Under the pieces are notes generated by a model. It searched no databases and was not told the origin of the DNA. It was given only the letters and a program-made list of their open reading frames with translations. From Nostoc flagelliforme FACHB-838 (lineage in GTDB: Bacteria > Cyanobacteriota > Cyanobacteriia > Cyanobacteriales > Nostocaceae), in contig NZ_JACJSI010000003.1 of the NCBI RefSeq assembly GCF_014698065.1, forward strand, positions 62,001 through 126,000: DNA of 64,000 nt, read 5' to 3'. Below, in pieces: positions 29,083 through 40,935 of the stretch. The stretch's first letter is position 1; every line of letters starts with the position of its first letter. The position numbers and the translations under genes are program-made.

Positions 29083-30228
29083 TCATGCCTTGGTGGGTAG
29101 AAGCACAATAAATACACTACCTTTGCCCAACTCAGAATTAAGCAGAATAATACCTTGATGTGCCTCGACAATTCGACGAGCAAGGTACAATCCTAAACCA
29201 CTACCAGAACTCTTATGGCTGCCTTGGCGAAATCGTTCAAAGATGGTGGCTTGTTCTTCAGGGGGAATACCTGGGCCAGTATCCGCTATTTCAATTCTAA
29301 TGTAGTCAACGGAATTGGATTTTTCAGAGAACTGAGATTGATTGCTTTTATCGAACTGGCGTTGAGAAGTAAAACGAATAGTAATAGATCCAGCTTCGGT
29401 AAATTTGATGGCATTCCCTATGAGATTGGTAAATAGACGATGCAACTCCAAGCGATCGCCCATGACTGTGTTTGTGTTTGACTCTCCAGTAATGTCCAAA
29501 TTTAGGGACAGTGTTTTATCTTGAGCTAAGGGTGACAATTCTCCAGTCACTTCATCTAGCAGTTGGCCCAGATTAACTGGTTGAAACGCCAAACTTTTGC
29601 GGCCTGCTTCAAAGCGATAAACTTCTAATAAGGTATTGACCATAGAAAGCAAGTTTACATTGCTACGCGCCATGATGGCGATTACTTCCTGCATTTGCGG
29701 TGATAATGTCCCCAACGCCCCTTGTTGAAATAGCATCAACATGCGATCGGCGGCTACTAAGGGAGTGCGTAAATCGTGGGTAAGGCGGGAGACAAAATCT
29801 TCTCGCTGACGGGCAATTTCATCACGTTCATCCATACTATGCTTCAAACGCAGGAGCGATCGCACTCGTGCCAGCAATTCATCTACTGTTACAGGTTTGC
29901 GGATAAAATCATCAGCACCTAAGTCTAGTCCGTGGGCGACGTTGGGCGCATCGTGGGCAGTTATCAGCAGTATGGGGATATATTGTGGCAATTTCATATC
30001 TCCGCGAATGTGCTTGGTAACTTCGTACCCGTCCATATCTGGCATCATCAGATCCAGCAGAACCAAGTCACAAGGAGAAGCTTTCAATTCTGCCAAGGCC
30101 GAAATTCCATTTTCTGCGGTGCTAATGGTGTAACCTTCTTCCTCCAAAATAGTTTTGATCAAAAACACGTTATCAGGAGAGTCATCAACAACCAGAATTT
30201 TGTCAGAGCGAGAAGATTGTGAAGTCAT
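29083..30228 (-). CDS. Hybrid response regulator-histidine kinase
   Basis: Receiver domain at the N-terminus (ILVVDDSPDN, phospho-acceptor D59 in LLDLMMPDMDG, K111), then a HisKA domain with H151 in SRLTHDLRTPL and an HATPase domain with N box (LIGNAIKFT), G1 (DTGPGIP) and G2 (GSGLGLYLARRIV). Length 381. No sensor domain is present, so the receiver probably gets its signal from another kinase and this protein passes it on. No partner regulator gene is adjacent. Many such proteins occur in Nostoc. Confidence 0.93.
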   Translation of the reverse strand: MTSQSSRSDKILVVDDSPDNVFLIKTILEEEGYTISTAENGISALAELKASPCDLVLLDLMMPDMDGYEVTKHIRGDMKLPQYIPILLITAHDAPNVAHGLDLGADDFIRKPVTVDELLARVRSLLRLKHSMDERDEIARQREDFVSRLTHDLRTPLVAADRMLMLFQQGALGTLSPQMQEVIAIMARSNVNLLSMVNTLLEVYRFEAGRKSLAFQPVNLGQLLDEVTGELSPLAQDKTLSLNLDITGESNTNTVMGDRLELHRLFTNLIGNAIKFTEAGSITIRFTSQRQFDKSNQSQFSEKSNSVDYIRIEIADTGPGIPPEEQATIFERFRQGSHKSSGSGLGLYLARRIVEAHQGIILLNSELGKGSVFIVLLPTKA

Positions 30229-30413
30229 ATAGATGCAAGGTACGAGGTAAAAGTAAATTTTTAGGGAAACTGGTTTATTGGTATAGTTTTACTAGATATT
30301 ATCCTTAGATATACTTTCTCCAAAAAAAATTGTTTATCTAAAAATTTATATAAATTGGCTTTCAAAACAACTTTACTTACCTTTTTTAGATATAGCCACA
30401 AGCTAATTAAATT

Positions 30414-30758
30414 ATGGCTCGTAAGCTTCTAGAACTGAATACAGAGGATGGGGGCACGATTTTGGTAGCAGTTGAGCTACCAGATGCATCAGTAGGTCGT
30501 GTATCGCCTACTGGTGAATTACCTATAGAAAAAGTAGAGGCTAACTTCGATGCAGTTAAGGAATTGATTGTTCGCGGGTGTCGCCCAATTACAAAGGCGT
30601 TTCGTACCTTGCAGCAAGAATCACAACCCGTAAGCGGAGAAGTTGAGTTTGGCGTGAATTTTACCGCCAAAGGCTCAGTCTATGTAGTCGAATCCACTGG
30701 GCAGGCATCACTGAAGGTGAAAATAACTTGGAAACTGGCATCCGAAGAAAACAAGTAA
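30414..30758 (+). CDS. Trypco1 domain protein (CU044_2847 family)
   Basis: 114 residues with the pattern of the CU044_2847 family: KLLELNTEDGGTILVAVEL at the start, a central helix VKELIVRGCRPITKAF, and GEVEFGVNFTAKGSVYVVES at the end. This matches the trypsin-co-occurring domain 1, described by Kaur and colleagues in NTP-dependent conflict systems of multicellular bacteria. It is followed after 9 nt by a trypsin-AAA fusion gene, the expected partner. Its biochemical role is not known; an adaptor that ties the protease to a sensor has been proposed. Confidence 0.85.
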   Translation: MARKLLELNTEDGGTILVAVELPDASVGRVSPTGELPIEKVEANFDAVKELIVRGCRPITKAFRTLQQESQPVSGEVEFGVNFTAKGSVYVVESTGQASLKVKITWKLASEENK

Positions 30759-30767
30759 TAAATTTTC

Positions 30768-32343
30768 ATGAACTGGGAATTAGTTAAAGCTTGTACCGTA
30801 GCGATCGCTACCCCAGAAGGTTACATCCAAGGCACGGGCTTTTTTATCTCACCCAATGGACATTTACTCACCTGCGCCCATGTAGTTGATTCAGCAGGAG
30901 GTTGGGAAAATGTCCGAGTAAATGGGCAAGGGGTTGAGTTGGTTTATCTAGGCGATCGCACCCGTGATGATTTCGCAATATTGCAATTATCTGGTTATCA
31001 AGGTCAAGCTGTACTCTTATCGCTAACTTTTGCGCCAGGAAATCAATTTCGCTCTATTGGCTATGGGCGTTCTGACTTCCCTGAAGGTGGGACGATTGAA
31101 GGCAGTATAACTGATGCTAACCGCCATTCCGATTTTAGTAACTTATCAATGTTACGGTTGCGGGTAATGGCAGATGCACAACAGATCATCGGTGGCTATA
31201 GTGGTTCCCCTGTGTTTGATATTCAATTGCAAGCGGTAGTTGGGATGATTGCCGCTTATGACAATACCCAAGGAGGATTAGCTGTACCATTAACCACAGT
31301 TCAAGAAAATTGGGCTGGCTTGGAAAGTTTGCTGCATCCAGAAACATTTTCAGAACACGAACTTCTGTTTTTTGATCAAGCTTTTTATTTTGATTGTTTT
31401 AAAGAGATTAATAATAAGTCAGGAGCATTAATTCGGATAAAGGCTCCTTTGCAATGGGGCAAAACCTACTTAATGAACCAGATTCTCGATTATGGAACTC
31501 AAGAAAGCTATCAAACAGTGCGAGTGGACTTTCAGGAGCCAGAAAAAGAAGTTTTCAAGACTTTAGAACGCTTCTTGCAGTGGTTTTGTGGCAGTATAAC
31601 TGAGGAATTGCATCTACCGAATAACCTAGCTGAAAACTGGCGAGATGCACTAGGTGCCAATAGCAATTGTACAAACTATTTTGAAAGATATCTCCTACCA
31701 GTAATCAGCAGTCCCTTAATTTTGGGATTGGATAACGTTGATGTGATTTTCTCCCATCAAAAAATTGCTTGTGACTTTCTTCCCTTGCTGCGAGCTTGGT
31801 ATGAGAAGGCTAAGACTAAACTTATTTGGCAAAAACTACGATTGGTGATTGCCTATTCTAAAGAAGATTTCATTCCCATAGATACCAATAAATCGCCGTT
31901 TAATGTGGGGAAGCTCATTGAAATACGAGAATTAAATGAGGTGCAGATACTGAAATTGGCGCAACACCTCAAACTTTATTGGAATAGAGAGCAAGTCGCC
32001 CAACTGATGGCGATGGTGGGTGGGCATCCTTGGCTGGTGAAAAAAGCATTGTATAAAATAACACAAGCCCAATCTGACGTTGACAGAATTATTGAAAATT
32101 GCACCTACCGAAGAAGGTTTATATGGCGACCACCTGCTGCGCCATTGGTCAATTTTGCAGGATAATCCAGAACTACTGAAAGTCATGAGGCAAGTAGTTA
32201 CTGTCAATGACCCAGTTAGAATAGACGCAGGAAAAGCATCTAGATTACGAAATATGGGACTGGTGAAGTACACAGGCAATGATGTTCTGCCCTTGTGTGA
32301 TTTGTATCGCCTGTATTTTCGCGATCGCCTACGGGTGCAGTGA
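30768..32343 (+). pseudogene. Trypsin-like protease fused to AAA-like STAND domain, frameshifted
   Basis: Trypsin/Do-type protease domain at residues 1-185 with full triad: H38 in TCAHVVD, D68 in RDDFAIL, S145 in GGYSGSPV. The AAA-like domain follows (Walker A IKAPLQWGKTYL, K232; Walker B LGLDNVD, where the usual E is N323). Frame 1 stops at 32165 after an unrelated tail (CTYRRRFIWRPPAAP). The normal family end (TELLKIAPTEEGLYGDHLLR to FRDRLRVQ) continues in the next frame from 32080 to 32343, so one base change in 32078-32085 has broken the gene. The intact protein would have about 525 residues. It is likely a conflict-system effector-sensor with the Trypco1 protein upstream. Confidence 0.8.
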
Positions 32344-32395
32344 TCAGGTAAAATTCGCAAAACTTTAACTCCTGCAACTGTATTAGATATCACTA

Positions 32396-34036
32396 ATGAA
32401 TCCAGCACCTCTGCCAAACTACGAATACAAAGTCGGGGGTAGTCTACCACCTGATGCCCCCACCTATGTGAAGCGACAGGCAGATGAAGACTTGTACAAA
32501 GGGTTGATAGCGGGGGAATTTTGTTATGTCCTAAATTCACGACAAATGGGCAAATCGAGCCTGCGTGTAAGAATTATGGAACGGTTGCAGGCAGACGGAA
32601 TTATTTGTGCAGCCATCGACTTGAACGAGATTGGTACAGATATTACCCAAGGGCAATGGTACAGAGGGGTAATAAATAGTCTAATTAGCAGTCTGAACTT
32701 ATATGAACATTTTGATTTAGCTAGTTGGTGGAATCGCCCGCAATTATTGTCACGAGTGCAGCGTTTGAGCAAATTTCTTGAGGAAATTTTACTCAAGCAT
32801 ATTTCCGGTAAGATTGTGATTTTTGTCGATGAAATCGATAGTGTTCTGAGCCTGAAGAATTTTTCCACAGACGATTTTTTTGCTTTGATCCGGTTCTGCT
32901 ATAATCAGCGAGTTGATAAACCAGTATATAAACGCCTGACATTTTGTCTATTGGGTGTGGCGACTCCATCATATTTGATTCAAGATAAAAGGCGCACACC
33001 ATTTAATATTGGTCGAGCGATTGAATTAAATGGGTTTCAATTCCAAGAAGCGAAGCTATTAGCTAAAGGTTTAGAAGGGAAAGTTAGTAATCCCCAAGCA
33101 ATACTGCAAGAGATTTTAAATTGGACTGGTGGGCAACCATTTCTCACCCAAAAGCTTTGTAATCTCGTTGCAAATGGTACGGAGGTCACGGGAGTAGAGG
33201 AATTGGTGCGATCACATATTATCGAAAACTGGCAATCTCAGGATGATCCAGAACAATTAAAAAATAAAGTCTTCTTTAGAACAGTACCTTCTGACATAGA
33301 AAGTGCTAAAAAATTAGCGGAATATGCTGCAAGTCAGGGTTACAAAAAAATTGTTATCTTCTATAATCCTGATAATATTTATAGTCAGAGCCTATATACA
33401 GAGTTTCAAAAATCATTTAAAAAGGGAAAAGTTCTACGAAGTATTAATTTAGCTCTTCCTACACTGAATGCCCCTGCCGAACTTTTACTTAGCGTTTTTC
33501 AAGATCAAGCGGATGCAGTTATTTTGTTTCCGAACACAGAGTTAATTTCTGTAGTGATTGAAATTACCCGCGCTCAAAAAATTTTGGTAAATAAAGGAAG
33601 CAAAAAACTACCTATGCTAGGAGCAGATGCTTTATACAATCCAGAAATTTTGAGGTCAGGTGGAGAAGCCGTTGAAGGTTTGGTTCTAGTTGTACCCTGG
33701 TTTGCAGAGGAAGACACCTCAAGACCATTTGCAGATGAAGCTAAAAAAAGATGGGGAGGGCAGATTAGCTGGCGCACGGCTACTACTTATGATGCGACTC
33801 AGGCTTTTATTAAAGCTATTTCTATGTCTAACAATCCCACTCGTCAGACTGTGTTGAAAAACCTCAAATCTGTTAATCTTTCATCGAAGGAAACTTCAGG
33901 TTATCCACTCTATTTTGATAATAAAGGCGATCGCCAACAAGAACCTGTTCTTGTCAAAGTAGAAAGAAATCCCGGCGCACCTTTTGAAAGCGGATTTATG
34001 TTTAAACAGGTTAAGGATAAAGATATCAAGCAATGA
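32396..34036 (+). CDS. AAA-like domain fused to half of a periplasmic-binding-protein fold
   Basis: Residues 1-285 are an AAA-like (STAND) ATPase domain: Walker [10 protein letters not shown] (K53), Walker B IFVDEID (D145, E146), and the family pattern [18 protein letters not shown]. From about residue 290 the sequence switches to the second half of a Leu/Ile/Val-binding or receptor-family ligand domain ([53 protein letters not shown]). The first lobe and the membrane helix that normally join the two domains are absent, so it looks like an in-frame internal deletion. No membrane segment is visible. The upper genes lie 52 nt away in the same direction. Confidence 0.8.
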   Translation: MNPAPLPNYEYKVGGSLPPDAPTYVKRQADEDLYKGLIAGEFCYVLNSRQMGKSSLRVRIMERLQADGIICAAIDLNEIGTDITQGQWYRGVINSLISSLNLYEHFDLASWWNRPQLLSRVQRLSKFLEEILLKHISGKIVIFVDEIDSVLSLKNFSTDDFFALIRFCYNQRVDKPVYKRLTFCLLGVATPSYLIQDKRRTPFNIGRAIELNGFQFQEAKLLAKGLEGKVSNPQAILQEILNWTGGQPFLTQKLCNLVANGTEVTGVEELVRSHIIENWQSQDDPEQLKNKVFFRTVPSDIESAKKLAEYAASQGYKKIVIFYNPDNIYSQSLYTEFQKSFKKGKVLRSINLALPTLNAPAELLLSVFQDQADAVILFPNTELISVVIEITRAQKILVNKGSKKLPMLGADALYNPEILRSGGEAVEGLVLVVPWFAEEDTSRPFADEAKKRWGGQISWRTATTYDATQAFIKAISMSNNPTRQTVLKNLKSVNLSSKETSGYPLYFDNKGDRQQEPVLVKVERNPGAPFESGFMFKQVKDKDIKQ

Positions 34037-34198
34037 AGAAATTACCAAGGATAAAATCACTGCCGGCAAGCTTTGAATTCTCACCTCAAAACAAGCGATC
34101 GCTCATTTCCCAGAGGTGAGGTTATCCAGAACTTGCTGGAATTCTGCCGTGGAAGGAATAGCGATCGCACCTCGCCACAGAACAAGCGATCGCTCACA

Positions 34199-34573
34199 TT
34201 ACACAATTTGCACTGCCTGAGTGTTAATTTCTGTTAAATTAGCTAATCTTACATCATTCGTAAACAATATTGCATTTATAGATTTTGCAGTTGCTGCAAT
34301 TATTGCGTCAGGAAGCTTGAGTTTGTATTGTTTACGAAATGTAATTGTTAAATTTTTAATATTACTATCAATACCAATAATTGTAATTTTATTTAAAAAA
34401 TCAATAATTTGTGTTTCTTCTTCTAAACTGAGACTTGGATAAGAGAGCAATTCAATCTCAGTAATCACTGAAATAAAATATTGTCCTGATGGTAGTGGAT
34501 TTAGCAAGCGACCACCAAAAAAATACAAGACTATGTTTGTATCTAACAAAATTAAAGGTTGTGTCAACACCAC
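34199..34573 (-). CDS. PIN-domain toxin (VapC type)
   Basis: PIN-domain nuclease of 124 residues with the four acidic residues D11 (LLDTNIV), E39 (ITEIEL), D89 (KLPDAIIAA) and D107 (FTNDVRL). VapC-type toxins cut tRNA or rRNA. The start overlaps the end of the antitoxin gene by 10 nt, the usual translational coupling of a type II toxin-antitoxin module. No reason to think it is inactive. Confidence 0.9.
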   Translation of the reverse strand: MVLTQPLILLDTNIVLYFFGGRLLNPLPSGQYFISVITEIELLSYPSLSLEEETQIIDFLNKITIIGIDSNIKNLTITFRKQYKLKLPDAIIAATAKSINAILFTNDVRLANLTEINTQAVQIV

Positions 34574-34779
34574 TCATCCCTAATTTGCTGCTGATATTCT
34601 AATGGGTCTTGAGTTAGTTGAATTACACCAGCATACTGGTTTAAATTAAACTCTTGTTTTTTTTGTGATTGATGAGCTTCTAATATCTTCTCAATTTGCT
34701 GCCAGTCCTGATAATCAATCAACACCGCTACCGGACGCATCGCTTCATCAGTCACTATTTTTTTCTTAAAAGGTAGCAT
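34564..34779 (-). CDS. Antitoxin of the PIN toxin
   Basis: 71 residues: N-terminal KKIVTDEAMRPVAVLIDYQD resembles a Phd/YefM-type or related antitoxin fold that binds its own promoter, and the C-terminal half (LNQYAGVIQLTQDPLEYQQQ) should wrap the toxin. It precedes and overlaps the toxin gene. The exact antitoxin class is uncertain. Confidence 0.8.
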   Translation of the reverse strand: MLPFKKKIVTDEAMRPVAVLIDYQDWQQIEKILEAHQSQKKQEFNLNQYAGVIQLTQDPLEYQQQIRDEWC

Positions 34780-34823
34780 GATTTTCTACATCAGATGCAA
34801 CGTTTAACTATTTGATCGTAACT

Positions 34824-36539
34824 CTAAAACAAAAAGTACCTCTGTGCCATTGGTAAAACTGTCGCAGGTTCACAAATCAGCGACTCGCCATCCGCCCTGA
34901 CTTGATATGTTTCTGGATCTACTTCTATGTGGGGTAGTACATCATTCAGCTTCATATCCTGCTTACTTAATTGGCGTGTCCCAGAAACTGCAACTGCTGC
35001 TTTTTGTAAACCTAGCTGGCTGGGAATTTCGTTCTCTAAAGCTGCTTGGGAAACAAAAGTTAATGATGTGGCATGACGCGCCCCTGCAAAACTGCCAAAC
35101 ATCGGCCGCATATACACTGGTTGCGGTGTGGGAATACTGGCGTTAGCATCGCCCATTTGCGACCATGCAATCATTCCACCTTTAATCACTATCTCTGGTT
35201 TCACGCCAAAAAATGCCGGACGCCATAAACATAAATCTGCTAATTTTCCTTCTTCCACTGAACCCACATATTCAGCAATTCCGTGAGCGATCGCTGGGTT
35301 AATAGTATACTTAGCAACATATCTTTTTGCCCTAAAGTTGTCTGCTTTTTGCTCTGTCCCTTGTGGGTTAAGAGTTCCCCGTTGCACTTTCATTTTGTGG
35401 GATGTCTGCCAGGTGCGAATTATCACTTCGCCTACTCTTCCCATAGCCTGAGAATCGGAAGAAATCATGCTAAATGCGCCTAAGTCGTGCAAAATGTCTT
35501 CAGCAGCAATGGTTTCCCGACGGATGCGAGATTCGGCAAAAGCGACATCTTCAGCGATCGCTGGGTCGAGGTGATGGCATACCATCAACATATCCAGGTG
35601 TTCGTCTAAGGTGTTGAGGGTGTAAGGACGTGTGGGATTGGTAGAAGATGGTAAAACATTGGCTTGGCTGCAAACTTTGATGATATCTGGTGCGTGTCCT
35701 CCACCTGCGCCTTCGGTGTGGTAGGTGTGGATGGTACGATTCTTGAAAGCGGTGATCGTATCTTCGACAAATCCGGCTTCGTTTAGGGTATCAGTATGAA
35801 TCGCTACTTGCACATCATATTCATCAGCAACGCTGAGGCAGGTATCAATTGCTGCGGGTGTGGTTCCCCAGTCTTCATGAAGTTTTAACCCCATTGCACC
35901 GGCAGCTACTTGTTCTACAAGTCCTTGAGGTTGACTGGCGTTACCTTTGCCCAAAAATCCTAAGTTGACGGGAAAAGCATCAGCAGCTTGCAACATTCGG
36001 TAAATATTCCAAGGGCCGGGGGTACAGGTAGTGGCATTTGTACCTGTAGCTGGGCCAGTACCACCGCCGATCATGGTGGTAATACCGGAAGCGATCGCAA
36101 CTTCAATTTGTTGGGGACAAATAAAATGAATATGGGCATCAATACCGCCAGCAGTGAGAATCATTCCTTCACCAGCTAAGGCTTCAGTACCGGGGCCAAT
36201 AATAATACCTACATTATTTTGAATATAAGGATTTCCGGCTTTACCAATTTTGAAAATCTTGCCATCTTTAATGCCAATATCCGCTTTGACAATACCCCAC
36301 CAATCGAGAATTAAGGCATTAGTAATTACTAAATCAACAGCACCATCGGCGTTAGAAATGGGGGATTGTCCCATCCCATCGCGGATGACTTTACCACCGC
36401 CAAATTTCACTTCGTCGCCGTAAGTGGTGAAATCTTGTTCAACTTCAATAAATAATTCAGTGTCTGCAAGTCGGATGCGATCGCCTACTGTGGGGCCATA
36501 AGTTTCGGCGTAGGCGCGGCGATCCATTCTGTAAGGCAT
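34824..36539 (-). CDS. ureC: Urease alpha subunit
   Basis: 571 residues, the family length. Ni ligands in [13 protein letters not shown] and in [15 protein letters not shown], carbamylated Lys in [10 protein letters not shown], flap with CHHL. It forms the active site that splits urea to ammonia and carbamate. Last gene of ureD-ureA-ureB-ureC; 63 nt separate it from ureB, and that gap has a CGCAGAGG-type repeat. UreE, F and G are not in the window. Confidence 0.98.
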   Translation of the reverse strand: MPYRMDRRAYAETYGPTVGDRIRLADTELFIEVEQDFTTYGDEVKFGGGKVIRDGMGQSPISNADGAVDLVITNALILDWWGIVKADIGIKDGKIFKIGKAGNPYIQNNVGIIIGPGTEALAGEGMILTAGGIDAHIHFICPQQIEVAIASGITTMIGGGTGPATGTNATTCTPGPWNIYRMLQAADAFPVNLGFLGKGNASQPQGLVEQVAAGAMGLKLHEDWGTTPAAIDTCLSVADEYDVQVAIHTDTLNEAGFVEDTITAFKNRTIHTYHTEGAGGGHAPDIIKVCSQANVLPSSTNPTRPYTLNTLDEHLDMLMVCHHLDPAIAEDVAFAESRIRRETIAAEDILHDLGAFSMISSDSQAMGRVGEVIIRTWQTSHKMKVQRGTLNPQGTEQKADNFRAKRYVAKYTINPAIAHGIAEYVGSVEEGKLADLCLWRPAFFGVKPEIVIKGGMIAWSQMGDANASIPTPQPVYMRPMFGSFAGARHATSLTFVSQAALENEIPSQLGLQKAAVAVSGTRQLSKQDMKLNDVLPHIEVDPETYQVRADGESLICEPATVLPMAQRYFLF

Positions 36540-36555
36540 ATAAAATCCTTCTTTT

Positions 36556-36600
36556 TAACGCAAAGGGACGCGGAGGGAAGCGCAGAGGTACGCAGAGGGT
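36556..36600. repeat. CGCAGAGG-type repeat
   Basis: AACGCAAAGGGACGCGGAGG, then GCGCAGAGG and ACGCAGAGGG, between ureB and ureC. A related run on the other strand lies at 37227-37258 between ureD and ureA. Confidence 0.6.
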
Positions 36601-36602
36601 TT

Positions 36603-36908
36603 TTAGAGGTTTCCGTTAATTTTGGCGTTGAAGCCGTAGACTTGGCGAGTACCAACGAGGGGGATTAGAGTTATTTCTTTTTCATCCCCTGGTTCAAAGC
36701 GGACTGCGGTTCCTGCTGGGATATCGAGGCGCATTCCTCGCCCTTGTTCTCTGTCAAAGTTTAAGGCGGTGTTGACTTCATAAAAGTGATAATGGGAACC
36801 GACTTGTATGGGGCGATCGCCTGTATTTGACACTTGCAATTTTATAGTTGGACGACCAACATTTAGTTCAATTTCACCTGCTGGTGTGATAATTTCCCCA
36901 GGAATCAT
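36603..36908 (-). CDS. ureB: Urease beta subunit
   Basis: 101 residues with the family start [16 protein letters not shown] and motif [19 protein letters not shown]. It is structural and forms the trimer with UreA and UreC. Separated from ureA by 14 nt, so cotranscribed. Confidence 0.97.
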   Translation of the reverse strand: MIPGEIITPAGEIELNVGRPTIKLQVSNTGDRPIQVGSHYHFYEVNTALNFDREQGRGMRLDIPAGTAVRFEPGDEKEITLIPLVGTRQVYGFNAKINGNL

Positions 36909-36922
36909 AATAAATTCAAAAA

Positions 36923-37225
36923 TTAACGAATTGGATTATGTACTGTTACTAACTTTGTACCATCAGGAAAAGTAGCTTCTACCTGCACTTCATGCACCAT
37001 TTCTGCTATTCCTTCCATGACATCATCTCGCGTCAATAGAGTTGTACCGTAACTCATCAATTCAGCTACAGTTTGCCCATCCCTTGCACCTTCTAAAATG
37101 GCAGCAGAAATATAAGCGATCGCTTCGGGATAATTCAGTTTTAAACCCCTTCCTTTCCGTCTTTCTGCTAATAAAGCAGCAGTAAAAATTAGTAGCTTAT
37201 CTTTTTCCTGCGGCGTAAGTTGCAT
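36923..37225 (-). CDS. ureA: Urease gamma subunit
   Basis: 100 residues: [20 protein letters not shown] and [20 protein letters not shown] are the typical UreA motifs. Directly after ureD (39-nt gap) and before ureB. Confidence 0.97.
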   Translation of the reverse strand: MQLTPQEKDKLLIFTAALLAERRKGRGLKLNYPEAIAYISAAILEGARDGQTVAELMSYGTTLLTRDDVMEGIAEMVHEVQVEATFPDGTKLVTVHNPIR

Positions 37226-37226
37226 T

Positions 37227-37258
37227 CTTACCTCCTCTGTGTTCTCTGCGCCTCTGCG
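37227..37258. repeat. CGCAGAGG-type repeat, reverse orientation
   Basis: CTCCTCTGTGTTCTCTGCGC followed by CTCTGCGG; complement of the type at 36556-36600. Located between ureD and ureA. Confidence 0.55.
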
Positions 37259-37264
37259 GTTCGT

Positions 37265-38104
37265 TTAAACCTGCCACACTCTTGGTATACAATTACCACG
37301 ATTTAAAAAAGAAACTCGCAGCATTTGCCAAACATCAATAAACCAGTTTCTCACCTCAGATGTAGAAGCACCGCGATATCGACACAATAATCCATGTTGT
37401 AAGCGACTAACACCCGCTTCTCCTTCCCCATCCCATAAATTTCGTGTTTTTTCAACAATTTCTCCTGAAACTGCACCACCAACCCAAACTAGACTACCTA
37501 CAATTGGTTTTCCAGCCAATGCGTGGAGACTGTGAAAAGTTTCTTCGCTACCCCGTACCCATTGCCGATCAATCCACAATGGAACATCTTGTTGCCAAAT
37601 TTCGGTGTGCGATCGCCATTCCCCTTGTAAGAATTTTTCTCCCCTAGCACTGCGACCAAATCGGGTAATTTCCCAGCCTAACCAACTAGCCCCGGTTGCT
37701 AATTCTACCCGTAAATCTTGCCGATAAATTGCGTCATTAAATAAAATTGTTTCTTGCGGCAACCACTCCAAACAAGCACCAGCATCAACTTGCATCTGGA
37801 TGGTTTGTCTAGCTTGTAAGCCATTGCTGCGGTATATTTTGCTTGCAGCAGCTGTAGTGATTAAGGCTTGGGTTTGGGGTTGGAGGTGGATGTTAGAGGA
37901 TAAGCGATCGCCTCCTACCATTCCCCCAGCCGTGTGTAAAATTACGCTATGACAAACTTTTTCCCCTTCTGGATAAAATGGACGTTGTACCTTCAGGGGC
38001 GCTTGTTGGTGATTGTAAATTAATTGGGTTGTGCCTTTGCGATCGGCATAGACTAAATTAAGTTTGCCATGCCAACCTTCTGCTATTTGGGGATTGCAGG
38101 TCAT
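37265..38104 (-). CDS. ureD: Urease accessory protein UreD
   Basis: 279 residues with the UreD signatures GEKVCHSVILHTAGGMVGGD, ITTAAASKIYRS and EWLPQETILFNDA. UreD binds apo-urease and, with UreF and UreG, guides nickel insertion. First gene of the urease group. The ORF start at 38104 is an ATG. Confidence 0.96.
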   Translation of the reverse strand: MTCNPQIAEGWHGKLNLVYADRKGTTQLIYNHQQAPLKVQRPFYPEGEKVCHSVILHTAGGMVGGDRLSSNIHLQPQTQALITTAAASKIYRSNGLQARQTIQMQVDAGACLEWLPQETILFNDAIYRQDLRVELATGASWLGWEITRFGRSARGEKFLQGEWRSHTEIWQQDVPLWIDRQWVRGSEETFHSLHALAGKPIVGSLVWVGGAVSGEIVEKTRNLWDGEGEAGVSRLQHGLLCRYRGASTSEVRNWFIDVWQMLRVSFLNRGNCIPRVWQV

Positions 38105-38178
38105 TTATAAATTCAAGATTAAAGTTCAGATACCTTATATTTATTTAATGCATTTTCTGCTACTTTACTTGCAATTTA

Positions 38179-38958
38179 TTATTGTTTATCGCAAAGGTAT
38201 ACGCTAGTGCGATAGACCATATAGACAAAACCACTTTTATCACAAAAGCGCTGATATAATTCTTGAAACCTATCAATAAGCTGTTTATATCCCAAGCCTT
38301 CACGCGGGAGATAAGAAACGCTCATTGCTCGGCCAATAAGTCCAGTTAAATCTAACTGTTGCCTATAAGTAAAAGTATATTCACGGATGTTAATAAAATA
38401 GGGAGTAACTAACAGTGGCTCTACCGACTGCATTCGAGATTCTGCTGGATGATTATCAGATGCTTCGCGGACTATTCGGCTATATTCTGTAGTTAACGTA
38501 TCTTCTTGATCGCGGTTATTCCACACCACACCCAAGCGTGCCGATGGTTTTAAAATGCGGTGAAATTCCAATAAACTTGGTTCGGGATTGAACCAGTGGA
38601 AAGCTTGAAAACAAGTAACTAAATCAACTGAATTATCAGGTAGTTGGGTAAATTCTGCTGTTCCATCACGAAACTCTATCAAAGGATGTGCTTGAGCAGC
38701 TTCTCGCATCGCCGCGTTTGGTTCTATGGCTATGACATTAACCCCCCGTTCAGCTAACAATCTTGAGGCAATTCCTGTACCTGCACCAATATCTGCTGCT
38801 ACGAGTTGTGAATTTTCACCTAATCCTTCCAAGATAATATTAATTGCATCTGCGGGATAACTTGGTCGATATTTTACATAATCTTCTGCTCTGTCAGAAA
38901 ATCGGTTGAGTGGGTTTAAGGTATGTAACGGAGTTCTTTCAGGATTAATTTGGCTCAT
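38179..38958 (-). CDS. Class I SAM-dependent methyltransferase
   Basis: The SAM motif I is AADIGAGTGIASRLLAERG, with acidic EPN at the end of strand 2 and DLVTCFQAFHWF as post-I motif. Length 259, close to the UbiE/COQ5-like group of small-molecule methyltransferases. Substrate not known. It lies just upstream of the urease group in the same direction (74 nt), but no functional link is evident. Confidence 0.9.
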   Translation of the reverse strand: MSQINPERTPLHTLNPLNRFSDRAEDYVKYRPSYPADAINIILEGLGENSQLVAADIGAGTGIASRLLAERGVNVIAIEPNAAMREAAQAHPLIEFRDGTAEFTQLPDNSVDLVTCFQAFHWFNPEPSLLEFHRILKPSARLGVVWNNRDQEDTLTTEYSRIVREASDNHPAESRMQSVEPLLVTPYFINIREYTFTYRQQLDLTGLIGRAMSVSYLPREGLGYKQLIDRFQELYQRFCDKSGFVYMVYRTSVYLCDKQ

Positions 38959-39192
38959 GGGTTTTTAGGGAAAAGTAGAAAATCGTGCGAGCACTGTAGT
39001 TTAGAAAAGCAATACGATAAGAATTACTGTTATTTTTATAGTGTTCATTCATTAGCAGAATATTTGTACTACTATTTTTGCGCCCTTTGTATCCTAGCCT
39101 CCGCAACAGCTTCATCAAAGACAGTTCAAACAAAAAAACAGCCACCTCCATAAAGGAAGCAGCTGTTTTACAAATTATGTAACTACAAAGTA

Positions 39193-40833
<1,641 letters not shown>

Positions 40834-40868
40834 CTAAATTCCGGGAGTAAGTCTATTTTTTGTTGAAT

Positions 40869-40900
40869 TAGGCATTGGGTATTGGGCATTGGGCATCGGG
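40869..40900. repeat. CATTGGG tandem repeat between groES and groEL
   Basis: GGCATTGGGTATTGGGCATT followed by GGGCATCGGG. Same type as at 15345. Confidence 0.6.
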
Positions 40901-40935
40901 AAAACTCTTTCCTATTCCCCATTCCCCACTCCCCA

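Noticed and set aside
31932..32540. 202-codon minus-strand frame over the frameshift site
   Set aside because: Antisense to clear family sequence of both AAA-like genes; His/Ser/Pro-rich shadow composition.
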